Shown one piece after another: positions 54,035-63,352 of a DNA stretch of 64,000 nucleotides. The stretch comes from Thalassoglobus neptunius. Lineage in GTDB: Bacteria > Planctomycetota > Planctomycetia > Planctomycetales > Planctomycetaceae. The notes under the pieces were generated by a model, which was given only the letters and a program-made list of their open reading frames with translations, was not told where the DNA came from and searched no databases. A program made the translations under genes and the position numbers. The DNA lies in assembly GCF_007859735.1 (NCBI RefSeq), contig NZ_SIHI01000001.1, forward strand, positions 2,592,884 to 2,656,883, given 5' to 3'. Numbering within the stretch: position 1 is the stretch's first letter; every line of letters begins with the position of its first letter.

Positions 54035-55132
54035 CTAAGCAGCACGCTTCTGTTGCTGTTGAGCTTCTTCGACGGTTTGCGGCTGTCGAGTGCGGCTCAA
54101 CTGGTATTTGTCTTCACCGCGAAGCACGGAGACGCCCCAGTTCTTCAGCGAGTATTTTCCGCCGTTGTAGACTGAGCGGTACTTTTCTTTATCGGTGTAA
54201 ACTGGAACATTGGTCGGGATCACGCGCATGTTGAATGCGAGGCGATGGCGATCGGTCGTGTTCGGACCGGAGCCGTGAATACATCGTTCGGTGAAGATGA
54301 TGAACTGTCCCGACTTCACAGGCAGCTTCACGATGCGATCCGCAGGATAGTCGTGTTCCAACGTAAAGTTGGCTTCGTAAAAGCCATCCTGTCCGCCGAA
54401 TTTGATCGTCCGGACTTTCTCGTGTGAGCCCTTTAAGAACTCGATGCAGCCGTTCTCATAGGTCGAATCGTCGACGGCCACCCACACGGTCAATTGAAAC
54501 ATTTCATTGAGATTCGGTGGGAAGATCGCTGGGTCGAGATAGTCTTCCACCATGAAGGTACTGGCCTGGTGCCATTGAATCGACGGTGCCTTTGGTCCTT
54601 TGTAGAAGAACTGTGACCGCCAGACGAACAAATCTTCACCAAGAATCTGAGCGACTCGCTCGGTAATCGCTGGCGACTTCATGTAGCTCCACACGCGAGG
54701 CATATGGAAATGCGGATCGCGGGGGGTGACGAAGTTGTAGGTCGGCGAAACGGCTTTTTCTTCGCGAAGCATTTCTTCGCGGAAATCCGCCATCTCTTCA
54801 GGAGTGAATGCGTCGAAGGGACCGATAAACCCGTTCTCATAGAAGGATTTGAGTTGATCTTCTGTCAGCTGGAATTCTGGAGCGACCTTCGCTTTCGGTT
54901 CGACCTTCTCCGGCATTTTGAATTCACACGGTTCGTCGATATAAGCGCGCGTCAAACCGGACTTCAGCAACATCGCGAATTGCGAATAGTGCCAGTTATT
55001 GATGATCGAACGAATCGCACGTGGGAGAAAGAATGTTGGCAGACCGGCCGCTTTGTATCCCATCACACCAGCCAAGCTGGGAATCGCCAATGCACGTTGC
55101 CAAAGAGGTCGAATTTTAGGCTTCAGATTCAT
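54035..55132 (-). CDS. PhyH-family Fe(II)/2-oxoglutarate oxygenase with HxA metal motif
   Basis: 365 residues, phytanoyl-CoA dioxygenase superfamily. Core: YENGFIGPFDAFTPEEMADF, PSIQWHQASTFMVEDY, NGCIEFLKGSHEKV, IIFTERCIHGSGPNTTDRHRLAFN. Iron ligand His188 is followed at +2 by Ala190 (H-Q-A), where hydroxylases have Asp; His286 and the 2-oxoglutarate-binding Arg297 are in place. HxA is the pattern of SyrB2-type halogenases (HxG in WelO5), in which halide fills the vacant site, so a halogenase or an otherwise altered oxygenase is possible. Other PhyH-like proteins also deviate, so this is inference. The ATG at 55132 is chosen. A basic N-terminal helix and a Gln-rich tail flank the core. Confidence 0.82.
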   Translation of the reverse strand: MNLKPKIRPLWQRALAIPSLAGVMGYKAAGLPTFFLPRAIRSIINNWHYSQFAMLLKSGLTRAYIDEPCEFKMPEKVEPKAKVAPEFQLTEDQLKSFYENGFIGPFDAFTPEEMADFREEMLREEKAVSPTYNFVTPRDPHFHMPRVWSYMKSPAITERVAQILGEDLFVWRSQFFYKGPKAPSIQWHQASTFMVEDYLDPAIFPPNLNEMFQLTVWVAVDDSTYENGCIEFLKGSHEKVRTIKFGGQDGFYEANFTLEHDYPADRIVKLPVKSGQFIIFTERCIHGSGPNTTDRHRLAFNMRVIPTNVPVYTDKEKYRSVYNGGKYSLKNWGVSVLRGEDKYQLSRTRQPQTVEEAQQQQKRAA

Positions 55133-55450
55133 CCTTGAATTCCTGCCGAAGAGGCTGCGGCAAAATGTGCCGCCATCAATCACCATCGAACATGAATTCC
55201 CCAAAAATTGGGAAATTTAGCCGATGACTCCGTGATACTATCGGAAAAACCGGAATTCTTCCGAGACCAGTTTCCAGAATTTCTTAAGCCGGGAACCAAA
55301 ATGAGGGGAAATTCGATCGCCGCCAGAATCCCCTAACGTTTGTGACTTCAAGGTGAAATCGATCGCTACGACGAATGAGCGCGGGCTGAAAAAACTTTTG
55401 TTACGCTCAATGACGGAATCGCTCAAGAAATCTTTTGCAGGAGCAGCACG
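55133..55450. other. Intergenic region between divergent genes
   Basis: This holds upstream sequences of the PhyH-family gene (minus) and the DsrE-like gene (plus). A plus-strand frame at 55353 lies partly in the DsrE gene and is not called. Nothing else was recognised. Confidence 0.35.
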
Positions 55451-55900
55451 GTGCAGAACATGTTTTCGCTGGCGGCCTTCGTATCCCTTATGTGCCTCGC
55501 ATCCCTCAGTTGTCTTCACGAGGTTCACGCACAGCCTCTCGTGCAGAAGGAATCCCCATCTGCAAGCAAACTCGCCATTGTCTGGACGAGTTCCGATCCC
55601 GAAGTCGCTCACAGAATGGTCTTGATCTACGCACACGCTGCCAAGAAAGCGAAGTGGTTTGACGAAGTTCGCCTGATCGTGTGGGGACCGAGTTCAAGAC
55701 TGCTCGCAGCTGACAAAGATTTGCAAAGCAAGATTCAAGACATGAAGAAAGATGGTGTGTTCCTTCAAGCGTGCGTCGTTTGCGCCGACTCATACGGCGT
55801 CGCCGACCGGCTTCGCGAATTGGGACTGGAAGTCAAAGGGATGGGAAAGCCGCTGTCTGACCTCATCAAAGACCCCGAGACCCACGTGTTGACCTTTTAA
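55451..55900 (+). CDS. Exported DsrE-like protein
   Basis: 149 residues. A signal peptide (MFSLAAFVSLMCLASLSCLHEVHAQ) precedes a DsrE/DsrF-like domain: KLAIVWTSSDPEVAHRMVLIYAHAAKKAKWFDEVRLIVWGPSSRLLA and DGVFLQACVVCADSYGVADRLRELGLEVKGMG (named for key residues AIVWTSSDPEV, LIVWGPSS and ACVVCADSYG). The Cys pair near ACVVC is where DsrE-like sulfur carriers hold a persulfide. The domain is normally cytoplasmic; the signal peptide would place this one in the periplasm. Starts at 55451 or the next ATG at 55460. Confidence 0.75.
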   Translation: MQNMFSLAAFVSLMCLASLSCLHEVHAQPLVQKESPSASKLAIVWTSSDPEVAHRMVLIYAHAAKKAKWFDEVRLIVWGPSSRLLAADKDLQSKIQDMKKDGVFLQACVVCADSYGVADRLRELGLEVKGMGKPLSDLIKDPETHVLTF

Positions 55901-56074
55901 CCGCAGCCCAACTCTTTACCGCAGCCAATCTCGAACAGTCCCGCATCTCTTGAATCGCGACGAATCGTCAACACGCATTTAGAACGAATGGAACGGTCTC
56001 CGAACACCATCCTGACAGAATGAAGTCGGGATGGTGACGGTGACGACTCTTCAGAATCGTGAGACGACAAGAGT

Positions 56075-56944
56075 CTATTGGGCCAATTGCAGGACCGCCA
56101 TAACAGGGAAGTGATCGGATGGAGTCACTCCATTCCGATTGGTGCGATCAATTTCGGCTGACTCAATCGAGAAATGATTCGTGCATCCAATCCAGTCAAT
56201 CCTTCTTGTTCCCCGATCCTTCAGCGTGAAGCCTCCAGAGGTTCCGACGTTCTCATCTGAGTCCGAATGAGAACTCCGATACGTATCGGTCAACGGAATC
56301 GGGGTCTCCCCATCGAAGAGATTCTTATAGACGTCGCTGCCTTCCGCGGCATTAAAGTCTCCGGTAGTAATCGCGGGGTCTTTCCCGGCCAGCTGTGAGA
56401 CCATCTTGCGCAAGAGCAACGCGGACTCTCGACGAGCCTGCTTTCCCCGGTGATCAAAATGGGTGTTGAAGAACCAGATCGTTTTGCCGCTTTGAGTGCG
56501 ATCACTTAATTTCACCCATGTCGCCATACGTGGCAAACTGGTTTCCCACGCTTTCGATCCGGGTTCGTGTGGAGTTTCGCTGTACCAGAAGTGCCCGCTA
56601 TCGAGAATCTCGAAACGTGATTTTCGAACATAGACAGCCATCATCTCACCGGACTCTTTGCCGTCATCCCGTCCGACACCGATGACTTCAAAATCCGGAA
56701 GGTGCTCCGCGAGATAGTCCTTCTGAAACTTCAGCGTCTCCTGAGTTCCCAGCAGATCCGGGGCGAACGCCTGAATCGTTTCAACGACGAACTCTTTTCG
56801 GTTGTCCCAAACATGATCGCCGTCGTTTGCGGTTCCATAGCGAATGTTGAAGCTCATCACTTTGACCGCAGACGTCTCTTCTGCCTGGAGAGAGAATGTC
56901 ATCAGGATGAGAAAACACATTCCGCCGAGAGTCATTCGAGTCAT
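56075..56944 (-). CDS. Exported endonuclease/exonuclease/phosphatase-family protein
   Basis: 289 residues. A signal peptide (MTRMTLGGMCFLILMTFSLQA) precedes the DNase I-like fold: VMSFNIRYG with catalytic Asn, FAPDLLGTQETLKFQKD with Glu, WFFNTHFDHRG, ITTGDFNA (metal-binding Asp/Asn), and PSDHFPVMAVLQL (Asp-His). All conserved catalytic positions of the family are present. The substrate may be nucleic acid, phosphoinositide or other phosphoester. It stands alone. Confidence 0.9.
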   Translation of the reverse strand: MTRMTLGGMCFLILMTFSLQAEETSAVKVMSFNIRYGTANDGDHVWDNRKEFVVETIQAFAPDLLGTQETLKFQKDYLAEHLPDFEVIGVGRDDGKESGEMMAVYVRKSRFEILDSGHFWYSETPHEPGSKAWETSLPRMATWVKLSDRTQSGKTIWFFNTHFDHRGKQARRESALLLRKMVSQLAGKDPAITTGDFNAAEGSDVYKNLFDGETPIPLTDTYRSSHSDSDENVGTSGGFTLKDRGTRRIDWIGCTNHFSIESAEIDRTNRNGVTPSDHFPVMAVLQLAQ

Positions 56945-57150
56945 GGTGATTGAGCGCTTAAGAAGATCAATGGGAAGGCAAACTCTTTCCGCGAACATCT
57001 ATTCCTATCAATGAAGCAGGACTGAAGATATTAACAGTTTCCGAAGAACATGCAAAAACCCATCAAGAGACGTTTGAGTCTCTGATCTTGACATGGGTAT
57101 CATCGAGTCGTCGCGCGGGTTCTTCTTCAATTACAGTAAGGATGGTACTC

Positions 57151-58245
57151 ATGATTCGTACACTTCTCTCACTGGCTGTGCTGCTGCATTTCGTCGCAGC
57201 TTCTTCCTCAGCGGCTGACCTCTATGGCCTGTCGGAAGGAACTCCTGACATTCAGTCTGCGGGACCGATGACCTTCGGCCCCAGTGGAATCCTTTTCATT
57301 GGCGACCCCAAGGGCGCAGCTGTCTTCGCGATTCAAACTGGTGACAGCGACGGTGATCCAACCGGAGCCGAACATGATCTGGATGGAGTGAAAGACGCCA
57401 TCGCATCCGCAGTTGGGGCTTCTGCAGATGCTGTCACAGTGAATGATCTGGCTGCGAATCCTGAAACCGGGAATGCGTTTCTTCTGGCCACTGTCGAAGG
57501 CAAAGGACCAGTCCTCCTCCGAGTCAGTGGTGACAAGGCTGAAGTTGTCTCTCTCGAAAAGATTCACTTCGCAAAGAAAGAACTGACCGACGCTCCTGAA
57601 GATGCCGTCGTGGGAGAAGGCCGACGAAAGCGAAACCTTCGCGACGATTCCATCACTGACATTGCTTTCGTCGATGGAGAAATCATCGTCTCTGGACTGC
57701 GAAAAGCCGACTCACCTTCTGGCGTCCGCACAATGGTCTTCCCATTCAACAAAGCTGACAAAGGGGCCAGCCTCGAAATCTATCATGCAGCACACGGACG
57801 ATCGGAAGACAGTTCCGCGATCCGAACTTTCGTGCCGTTTGTGATTGATGGCGAACCCAACCTGCTCGCTGGTTTCGTCTGCACTCCGCTCGTGAAATTC
57901 CCCATCTCCGCAGTCGATTCAACGGATCGCATTCAAGGCACAACCGTTGCCGAGCTGGGAAATCGAAACCGTCCACTCGACATGATCGTCTACACAAAGA
58001 ATGGCGAGCAATACCTGCTGTTGACCAACAGCGCTCGCGGAGTCATGAAGATCAGCACCAACGACATTGAACGTCCAGAAGGACTGACCGAACGAGTTGA
58101 AGGAGGCGGAACTGCCGGGCAAACGTACGAAACTGTCTCAAGCTGGCAGAATGTCGTCGAACTCGACAAACTCAATTCCACACACGCTGTCGTCCTCATC
58201 GATGACGGCGGACAACTCAATTTGAAAACTGTTGAGCTTCCTTAA
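57151..58245 (+). CDS. Exported protein of unknown function
   Basis: 364 residues. The signal peptide MIRTLLSLAVLLHFVAASSSAA is followed by a sequence with repeated ‘GPSGILFIGDPKGAAVFAI’, ‘NPETGNAFLLATVEGKGPVLLRV’ and similar beta-strand phrases that suggest a beta-propeller, with no motif of known propeller families. Asp- and Gly-rich turns (GDSDGDPTGAEHDLDG) could bind Ca. An AAGGA lies eight bases before the ATG. A strong terminator follows at 58292-58327. No family was recognised. Confidence 0.75.
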   Translation: MIRTLLSLAVLLHFVAASSSAADLYGLSEGTPDIQSAGPMTFGPSGILFIGDPKGAAVFAIQTGDSDGDPTGAEHDLDGVKDAIASAVGASADAVTVNDLAANPETGNAFLLATVEGKGPVLLRVSGDKAEVVSLEKIHFAKKELTDAPEDAVVGEGRRKRNLRDDSITDIAFVDGEIIVSGLRKADSPSGVRTMVFPFNKADKGASLEIYHAAHGRSEDSSAIRTFVPFVIDGEPNLLAGFVCTPLVKFPISAVDSTDRIQGTTVAELGNRNRPLDMIVYTKNGEQYLLLTNSARGVMKISTNDIERPEGLTERVEGGGTAGQTYETVSSWQNVVELDKLNSTHAVVLIDDGGQLNLKTVELP

Positions 58246-58625
58246 TCAGGATTGACATCAATTCTCAACAGCATTTCAATCGCAAATTCTTCCAACAGCC
58301 TGCCTGGAATTCCCGGCAGGCTGTTGGCATTTTCAATTGAGAGACAAAAAGTTGGGAATAGTCAGAGTCGAAAAAGGGTTCGGGCGATACAATCACTCTC
58401 TTCGGCATTTGAGATGGCGCATTCCCGACTGGGAAACATGCGAGATGTTGGATGCTTTCAATTTCTCTTCCAGACTGTCTGGCACTCAACAATGAGATTC
58501 CAGTAGGCTGAAAGGAAGCGCTCGATTTTCGGGCGAATCGTGTTTTCTGATCATTGAATCACGAGAAACCGTTCTTTGAAGAATTCGTTTCTCAGTGGAA
58601 CATAAAGCTAGGTAGGGAGGGGTTT
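58246..58625. other. Intergenic region before the SNF2 gene
   Basis: It contains the hairpin at 58292-58327. The SNF2 frame is open from a TTG at 58554, but the GTG at 58626 with a much better ribosome-binding site is taken as start. Nothing further was recognised. Confidence 0.45.
58292..58327 (+). terminator. Intrinsic terminator after the exported protein gene
   Basis: CCAACAGCCTGCC (58292-58304) pairs with GGCAGGCTGTTGG (58315-58327) across ten bases, followed by CATTTTCAATT. It is 47 bases after the stop codon. Confidence 0.85.
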
Positions 58626-61600
58626 GTGTCGCTGGCACAACTTCTTGAGAATAAGTTTCGCGGAGACATCCGCTTTCGTGGACAGGCATACGTTCAGGCG
58701 GAGCGCGTTTCGATCGTCCGAGTGACACCCGACGATTTGCACGGCGCTGTTCGTGACGGTGTGGAATACCAGACACATCTCAGCCGGCAGGGTGATGAAC
58801 TTCGCATGTTCTGCTCCTGTGTCGGCGACGCGCAATCCAAAGAACCGGCATGCAAACATCTCTGGGCGACCATTCTCGCCGTTGATGAAGGGGACTACCT
58901 GACCGGCGTCGCCCGTGCTGGGCAGATCCCGCCATTCGCTGCGGAAGTTCTCTATCAGCCGAGCCATCTGCTCGACGAATGGGACGAAGATGTCGACGTC
59001 AACGAGATCTTCCGGCCCAGTAAAGCCGCAACGCAGACGACCACACAGACAGCGACGAAGCCTGCTCCGCGTCAATCGAGAGAGTGGGAGTCGAAGCTGC
59101 AGACGCTTCGTTCGGAAATGCCGACTCAATCGCGAGGCCCCGCAGCTGCGGACTCGAAAGAGCGGGAAATTTTCTTCGAGATTGATGTCGAAGAAAGTCT
59201 GAAGTCGAAGCAGCTCATCATTCAGACTTCCCAGCGACAACGACGAAGTAACGGTCAATGGGGCAAGCTGAAGCCGCTCAAGTTGCGTCCCGGTCGCTTG
59301 GAAGACATTGAACATGCCGACGACCGGAAAATCCTCGCGTTTCTCGCGGGAGGAACTCCAGAACGAACGGGATGGATGGCTCAACAGGCCGAGTTCCAAA
59401 CTTCCGTGTTCCGATACCGAGTTCCATTCGAACTCTGTGAACTGATTCTGCCATTGATGGCGAACTCAGGACGCTTGAGGTATCTCGACGAGTCCGAAAA
59501 GGAACGTCCTCCTCTCAGTTGGGAGAGTACGAATCCCTGGAAGCTTTGCCTGGTCCTCAATCAGAGCGAAGAAGACGGCACGTGGAAACTCGAGGGAGAA
59601 GTCCGTCGAGATGACGATCGAATGAAACTCGACGATTGCGAACTCCTTCTTCCGGGAGGACTCGTCGCCACTCAAGATTTCATTTATCGCCTGGACGACT
59701 TTGGAGCATTCGACTGGGTGCCGATGCTGACCGCCGACCAGAAGATGGTCGCTCAAGACGGTGAACAACAGGATCTGGTCGACTGGATCCTCGACATGCC
59801 CACTCTTCCACAACTCGACCTGCCTGAAGAGTTGCAACTGGAAGAAGTCCGGCCGACTCCAAATCCGCGACTGATCTTCAAATCTCCCAAGCAGAGAAGT
59901 TGGAAGCACGAACGAATCCACGGGTCCATCGAGTTCGATTACCTTGGCACAAAGGTCTCCGCATCCAATCTTCAGTGGGCCATTGTTCAGCGGAACGAAG
60001 GCCGTTGTCTGCTTCGAGATCAACAACGCGAAGCGACCTGCTGGTCGAAACTGAACGAACTCGGATTTCGCCGACTTGTTGAACATCGACAAAGCGCACA
60101 CGACGTCGATATCCCGGTCAGCGAACTGGGACGAGCTGTGCGAGAACTTGTCGCCGACGGTTGGGAAGTTCAAGCAGATGGAAAAGAAGTCCGACAGCCA
60201 GGAGCGGTCAAGTTTAATGTCCGTTCCGGAATCGACTGGTTCGAACTGACCGCCGATGTCGACTTCGAAGGAAAAAAAGCCAACTTCCCGGAACTGCTGG
60301 CAGCCCTGACTCGCGGCGACCAAACGATTCGCCTCGACGATGGTTCGCTCGGAATTCTTCCCGAAGAATGGCTTCAGCAATACGGAATTCTGGCGGGGCT
60401 CGGAACAACGGACGAGGAAGGTCTTCGTTTCTCAACGACGCAGATTGGACTCGTCGACGCGTTGCTCTCGGCTCAGGAGTTTGTCGATTTCGATGAACGG
60501 TATCTGGAACTTCGTTCGAAGCTGTCGACCTTTGATGGAGTTCGTGAACAACGCGAACCGGAAGATTTCCGCGGGGAACTTCGAACGTACCAGCGAGAAG
60601 GTTTGGGATGGCTGACATTCCTCCAGGAGTACGGGTTCGGAGGGTGTCTTGCGGACGACATGGGTCTCGGAAAGACCGTCCAGATGCTGGCCCTCATGCA
60701 GGATCGCATCACTCAGCGTAAAGAGAAGATCCCGTCGATTGTCGTGGTTCCGAAGTCACTGATGTTCAACTGGGTTCAGGAGCTGCAAAAGTTCGCTCCC
60801 GAGTTGACCTTCGTGGAATACACCGGCCCTCTTCGATCGGCACATCTGCGCGACATTCCGAAGACGGACGTCGTGTTGACAACCTACGGAACACTGCGTC
60901 GAGACATCATGGAGCTGAAAGACATTCAGTTCGACTACGCAGTTCTCGATGAAGCTCAAACGATCAAAAATGCGTCGTCGCAGGCAGCCAAAGCGTCGCG
61001 ATTGATCCGCGCACAGAATCGCGTCGCATTGAGTGGTACGCCGATCGAAAACCATCTCGGCGATTTGTGGTCGATCTTCGAGTTCCTCAACCCGGGAATG
61101 CTCGGCCGAAGTGCCATCTTCAAAACACACGCCGTCGATTCTGCCAATCCAAAATCTCGCCAGTTGATTTCGCAGGGAGTCCGACCGTTTGTGTTGCGAC
61201 GAACCAAAGGCGAAGTGGCGAAGGAACTGCCCAACAAGTTCGAAGAAACCATTTACTGTCGAATGGGTCAACGGCAGCGCGAACTCTACTCTGAACTCAG
61301 AGACCATTACCGAGACTCATTGCTCGGCCTGGTCAAGAAGCAGGGGATGGGAAAATCGCGTATGCATGTCCTTGAGGCGTTGCTGAGGCTTCGTCAGGCT
61401 GCTTGCCATCCGGCATTGTTGGATCGCGGAGCAGAAGAAGACGCTTACGCGAAACTCGACGCGCTTTGCCCTCAACTGGAAGAACTGATCGAGGAAGGCC
61501 ACAAGTCGCTGGTGTTCTCACAGTTCACGAGCATGCTGTCGATCGTCAAGCAACATCTCGACAAACGCGGGATCAAGTATGCTTACCTCGACGGACAGAC

Positions 61601-61952
61601 TCGCAAGCGAAAAGATGTTGTCGAGCAGTTCCAGAACGATCCAGACACATCAGTCTTCCTGATTTCGCTGAAAGCAGGGGGACTCGGATTGAACCTCACC
61701 GCGGCGGAGTATGTGTTCCTTCTCGACCCATGGTGGAACCCAGCTGTCGAAGCTCAGGCGATCGACCGTGCCCACCGTGTTGGACAGAAAAATCAAGTCT
61801 TCGCCTATCGACTCATCTGTCGAGATACCGTCGAAGAAAAGATCCTCGACCTGCAACAGAAGAAACGCGAACTCGCGGATGCCATCCTCGAAGCAGACAA
61901 TGCTCCTTTGAAAGACCTCACCACCGAAGACCTCGAACTGTTGCTCTCATAG
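58626..61952 (+). CDS. SWIM zinc-finger SNF2/Swi2-type DNA-dependent ATPase
   Basis: 1108 residues. A SWIM zinc finger near the N-terminus has C-x-C then C-x-H (CSCVGDAQSKEPACKHLWA). A region of about 560 residues follows with no clear motif. The SNF2 ATPase: CLADDMGLGKTVQML (Walker A), DEAQTIKN (Walker B form DEAQ), ALSGTPIENHLGDLWSIFEFLNPG, then the C-terminal helicase part with LVFSQFTSMLSIVKQHL, FLISLKAGGLGLNLTAAEYVFLLDPWWNPAVEAQAIDRAHRVGQ (key: SLKAGGLGLNL, DRAHRVGQ). It probably remodels protein-DNA or RNA polymerase complexes, like RapA-related proteins. The GTG at 58626 has GGGAGGGG upstream; a TTG at 58554 would add 24 residues. Confidence 0.93.
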   Translation: MSLAQLLENKFRGDIRFRGQAYVQAERVSIVRVTPDDLHGAVRDGVEYQTHLSRQGDELRMFCSCVGDAQSKEPACKHLWATILAVDEGDYLTGVARAGQIPPFAAEVLYQPSHLLDEWDEDVDVNEIFRPSKAATQTTTQTATKPAPRQSREWESKLQTLRSEMPTQSRGPAAADSKEREIFFEIDVEESLKSKQLIIQTSQRQRRSNGQWGKLKPLKLRPGRLEDIEHADDRKILAFLAGGTPERTGWMAQQAEFQTSVFRYRVPFELCELILPLMANSGRLRYLDESEKERPPLSWESTNPWKLCLVLNQSEEDGTWKLEGEVRRDDDRMKLDDCELLLPGGLVATQDFIYRLDDFGAFDWVPMLTADQKMVAQDGEQQDLVDWILDMPTLPQLDLPEELQLEEVRPTPNPRLIFKSPKQRSWKHERIHGSIEFDYLGTKVSASNLQWAIVQRNEGRCLLRDQQREATCWSKLNELGFRRLVEHRQSAHDVDIPVSELGRAVRELVADGWEVQADGKEVRQPGAVKFNVRSGIDWFELTADVDFEGKKANFPELLAALTRGDQTIRLDDGSLGILPEEWLQQYGILAGLGTTDEEGLRFSTTQIGLVDALLSAQEFVDFDERYLELRSKLSTFDGVREQREPEDFRGELRTYQREGLGWLTFLQEYGFGGCLADDMGLGKTVQMLALMQDRITQRKEKIPSIVVVPKSLMFNWVQELQKFAPELTFVEYTGPLRSAHLRDIPKTDVVLTTYGTLRRDIMELKDIQFDYAVLDEAQTIKNASSQAAKASRLIRAQNRVALSGTPIENHLGDLWSIFEFLNPGMLGRSAIFKTHAVDSANPKSRQLISQGVRPFVLRRTKGEVAKELPNKFEETIYCRMGQRQRELYSELRDHYRDSLLGLVKKQGMGKSRMHVLEALLRLRQAACHPALLDRGAEEDAYAKLDALCPQLEELIEEGHKSLVFSQFTSMLSIVKQHLDKRGIKYAYLDGQTRKRKDVVEQFQNDPDTSVFLISLKAGGLGLNLTAAEYVFLLDPWWNPAVEAQAIDRAHRVGQKNQVFAYRLICRDTVEEKILDLQQKKRELADAILEADNAPLKDLTTEDLELLLS

Positions 61953-62084
61953 GCAGCATTCACGGTCCTTCACCAGTTGAGTCTTGTGGACATCGCCGCT
62001 TCTAACTGGAGTCGTCATTCGTAGCTGACAGACAATCTGTCGTTCGAAAACGACGTCGGGAATCCGCACGAGTTTCAGAACGGA

Positions 62085-62118
62085 AAAAGGAATCGTTGTC
62101 GAGACAACGATTCCTTTT
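62085..62118. terminator. Bidirectional intrinsic terminator
   Basis: AAAAGGAATCGTTG (62085-62098) pairs with CAACGATTCCTTTT (62105-62118), flanked by A/T-rich sequence on both sides. It lies between the convergent SNF2 and TPR-protein genes. Confidence 0.85.
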
Positions 62119-62153
62119 CTCTTGGCATCTTCATCTGAGCGACAGAATTCGAC

Positions 62154-63290
62154 TCACTTCTGAATTCCGGAATTTGCAGCGGCGAGCTTCTCTTTGTAGT
62201 AAGCGTTGTCGGGCTGTTCGTCGACAAGCTGCTGAAAATACTTCTTCGCCTGCTTGTAGTTTCCTTCTTCAAGATAGGTCTCTGCGAGGCCAACCGTTCC
62301 CGCATTCACCCCGTCGATGCTTTCGACCATTTCCTTCCAAAGTTCAATCGCTTTCTCGGTGTCTCCCTCAGCTTTATAGCATCTCGCAAGGCCGTTCATT
62401 GCTCCGAAAGCTTCATCAGTGGAGTCGACACACTTCTGAAAGTACGGTTTCGCTTCCTGGAAGTCTCCCAGATTGAGCAGTGCGAATCCCAACCCGTTCA
62501 GTGCACTGAGATTCTCCGGCGACTCTTTCAGAACTTCCTTGAACTGGTCCTTCGCTGCGCTCGGATCTCCCGAATTCAGAAGACGCCACGCTCCAGCCAC
62601 ACTTGCACTTGATGGACTTGGCGGTTCAATCAGTCGTCGCAGCGAGTCATCCAACTCTTTTCCTTCGGCCGCAGACAGCATCTTCTGAACAAGTTCGTTC
62701 TTGGGGTCGGTGTTGGCGATTTTTCGGCACCACTTCTCTGCATCCTGAAAGTTGCCAGCGAGAAGTTCCAAACGTGCCAGCCCATACCAGGCTGCCGGAG
62801 CCTGCGGTGCGGCCTTTAAGAGGAACTCTCTGGCTTCATCATACTTGCGTTGAGCCAAGAGAGCCTGCCCCATTCCATTCAATGCACCGGGTAATTTCGG
62901 TTCCAGTTTGAGGCATCGACCGAAAGCTTCAATCGCTGCTGCATTCTTGCCCTGATTGACGCGAGCCCAGCCGAGCCCATTCCACGCATTGACTGACGTC
63001 TCATCGTGTTTAATCGCGTCGCCGAACTTTTGCTCAGCTTCTGCAAACTGTTGCTTGCCCCACAACTTCCATCCTTCTTCCGTGAGATTGGAATCGCCTT
63101 TTGCCTCGCCTTGATTGGGCACAAAGACCATTGCCATCAGCGCGACGACGCCCAGAACACTGAGTGTTGTGAGAATCAATGATCGACGACTGCGACGCTG
63201 ATCTTCCTCCTTGAGTGAGTGCAGGAGGAGGTCGTCACACTCCAGACTTTGATTCAATTGTTGATCTTCATTGACGATTGGATTCTTCAT
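62154..63290 (-). CDS. Single-pass membrane TPR protein
   Basis: 378 residues. A cytoplasmic N-terminal segment is followed by one membrane helix (SLILTTLSVLGVVALMAMVFV, about residues 35-56), then at least six TPR repeats, recognisable by WNGLGWARVNQGKNAAAIEAFGRCLKLEPKLPG, LNGMGQALLAQRKYDEAREFLLKAAP, ALNGLGFALLNLGDFQEAKPYFQKCV and similar (key W/L-G-Y/A-F-A-P pattern). TPR domains bind peptides or scaffold complexes, here on the periplasmic side. It is encoded 63 bases downstream of the DUF2089 regulator on the same strand. Confidence 0.88.
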   Translation of the reverse strand: MKNPIVNEDQQLNQSLECDDLLLHSLKEEDQRRSRRSLILTTLSVLGVVALMAMVFVPNQGEAKGDSNLTEEGWKLWGKQQFAEAEQKFGDAIKHDETSVNAWNGLGWARVNQGKNAAAIEAFGRCLKLEPKLPGALNGMGQALLAQRKYDEAREFLLKAAPQAPAAWYGLARLELLAGNFQDAEKWCRKIANTDPKNELVQKMLSAAEGKELDDSLRRLIEPPSPSSASVAGAWRLLNSGDPSAAKDQFKEVLKESPENLSALNGLGFALLNLGDFQEAKPYFQKCVDSTDEAFGAMNGLARCYKAEGDTEKAIELWKEMVESIDGVNAGTVGLAETYLEEGNYKQAKKYFQQLVDEQPDNAYYKEKLAAANSGIQK

Positions 63291-63352
63291 TGGACCGCTC
63301 AGTTCGAGAAACAGGTTCGTGCCCAGACGACGGCGACTGGATCAAACAGAAC

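Noticed and set aside
59466-60380. Minus-strand 304-codon frame within the SNF2 gene
   Set aside because: It lies wholly inside a clear SNF2 coding region on the other strand and shows no conserved motif.
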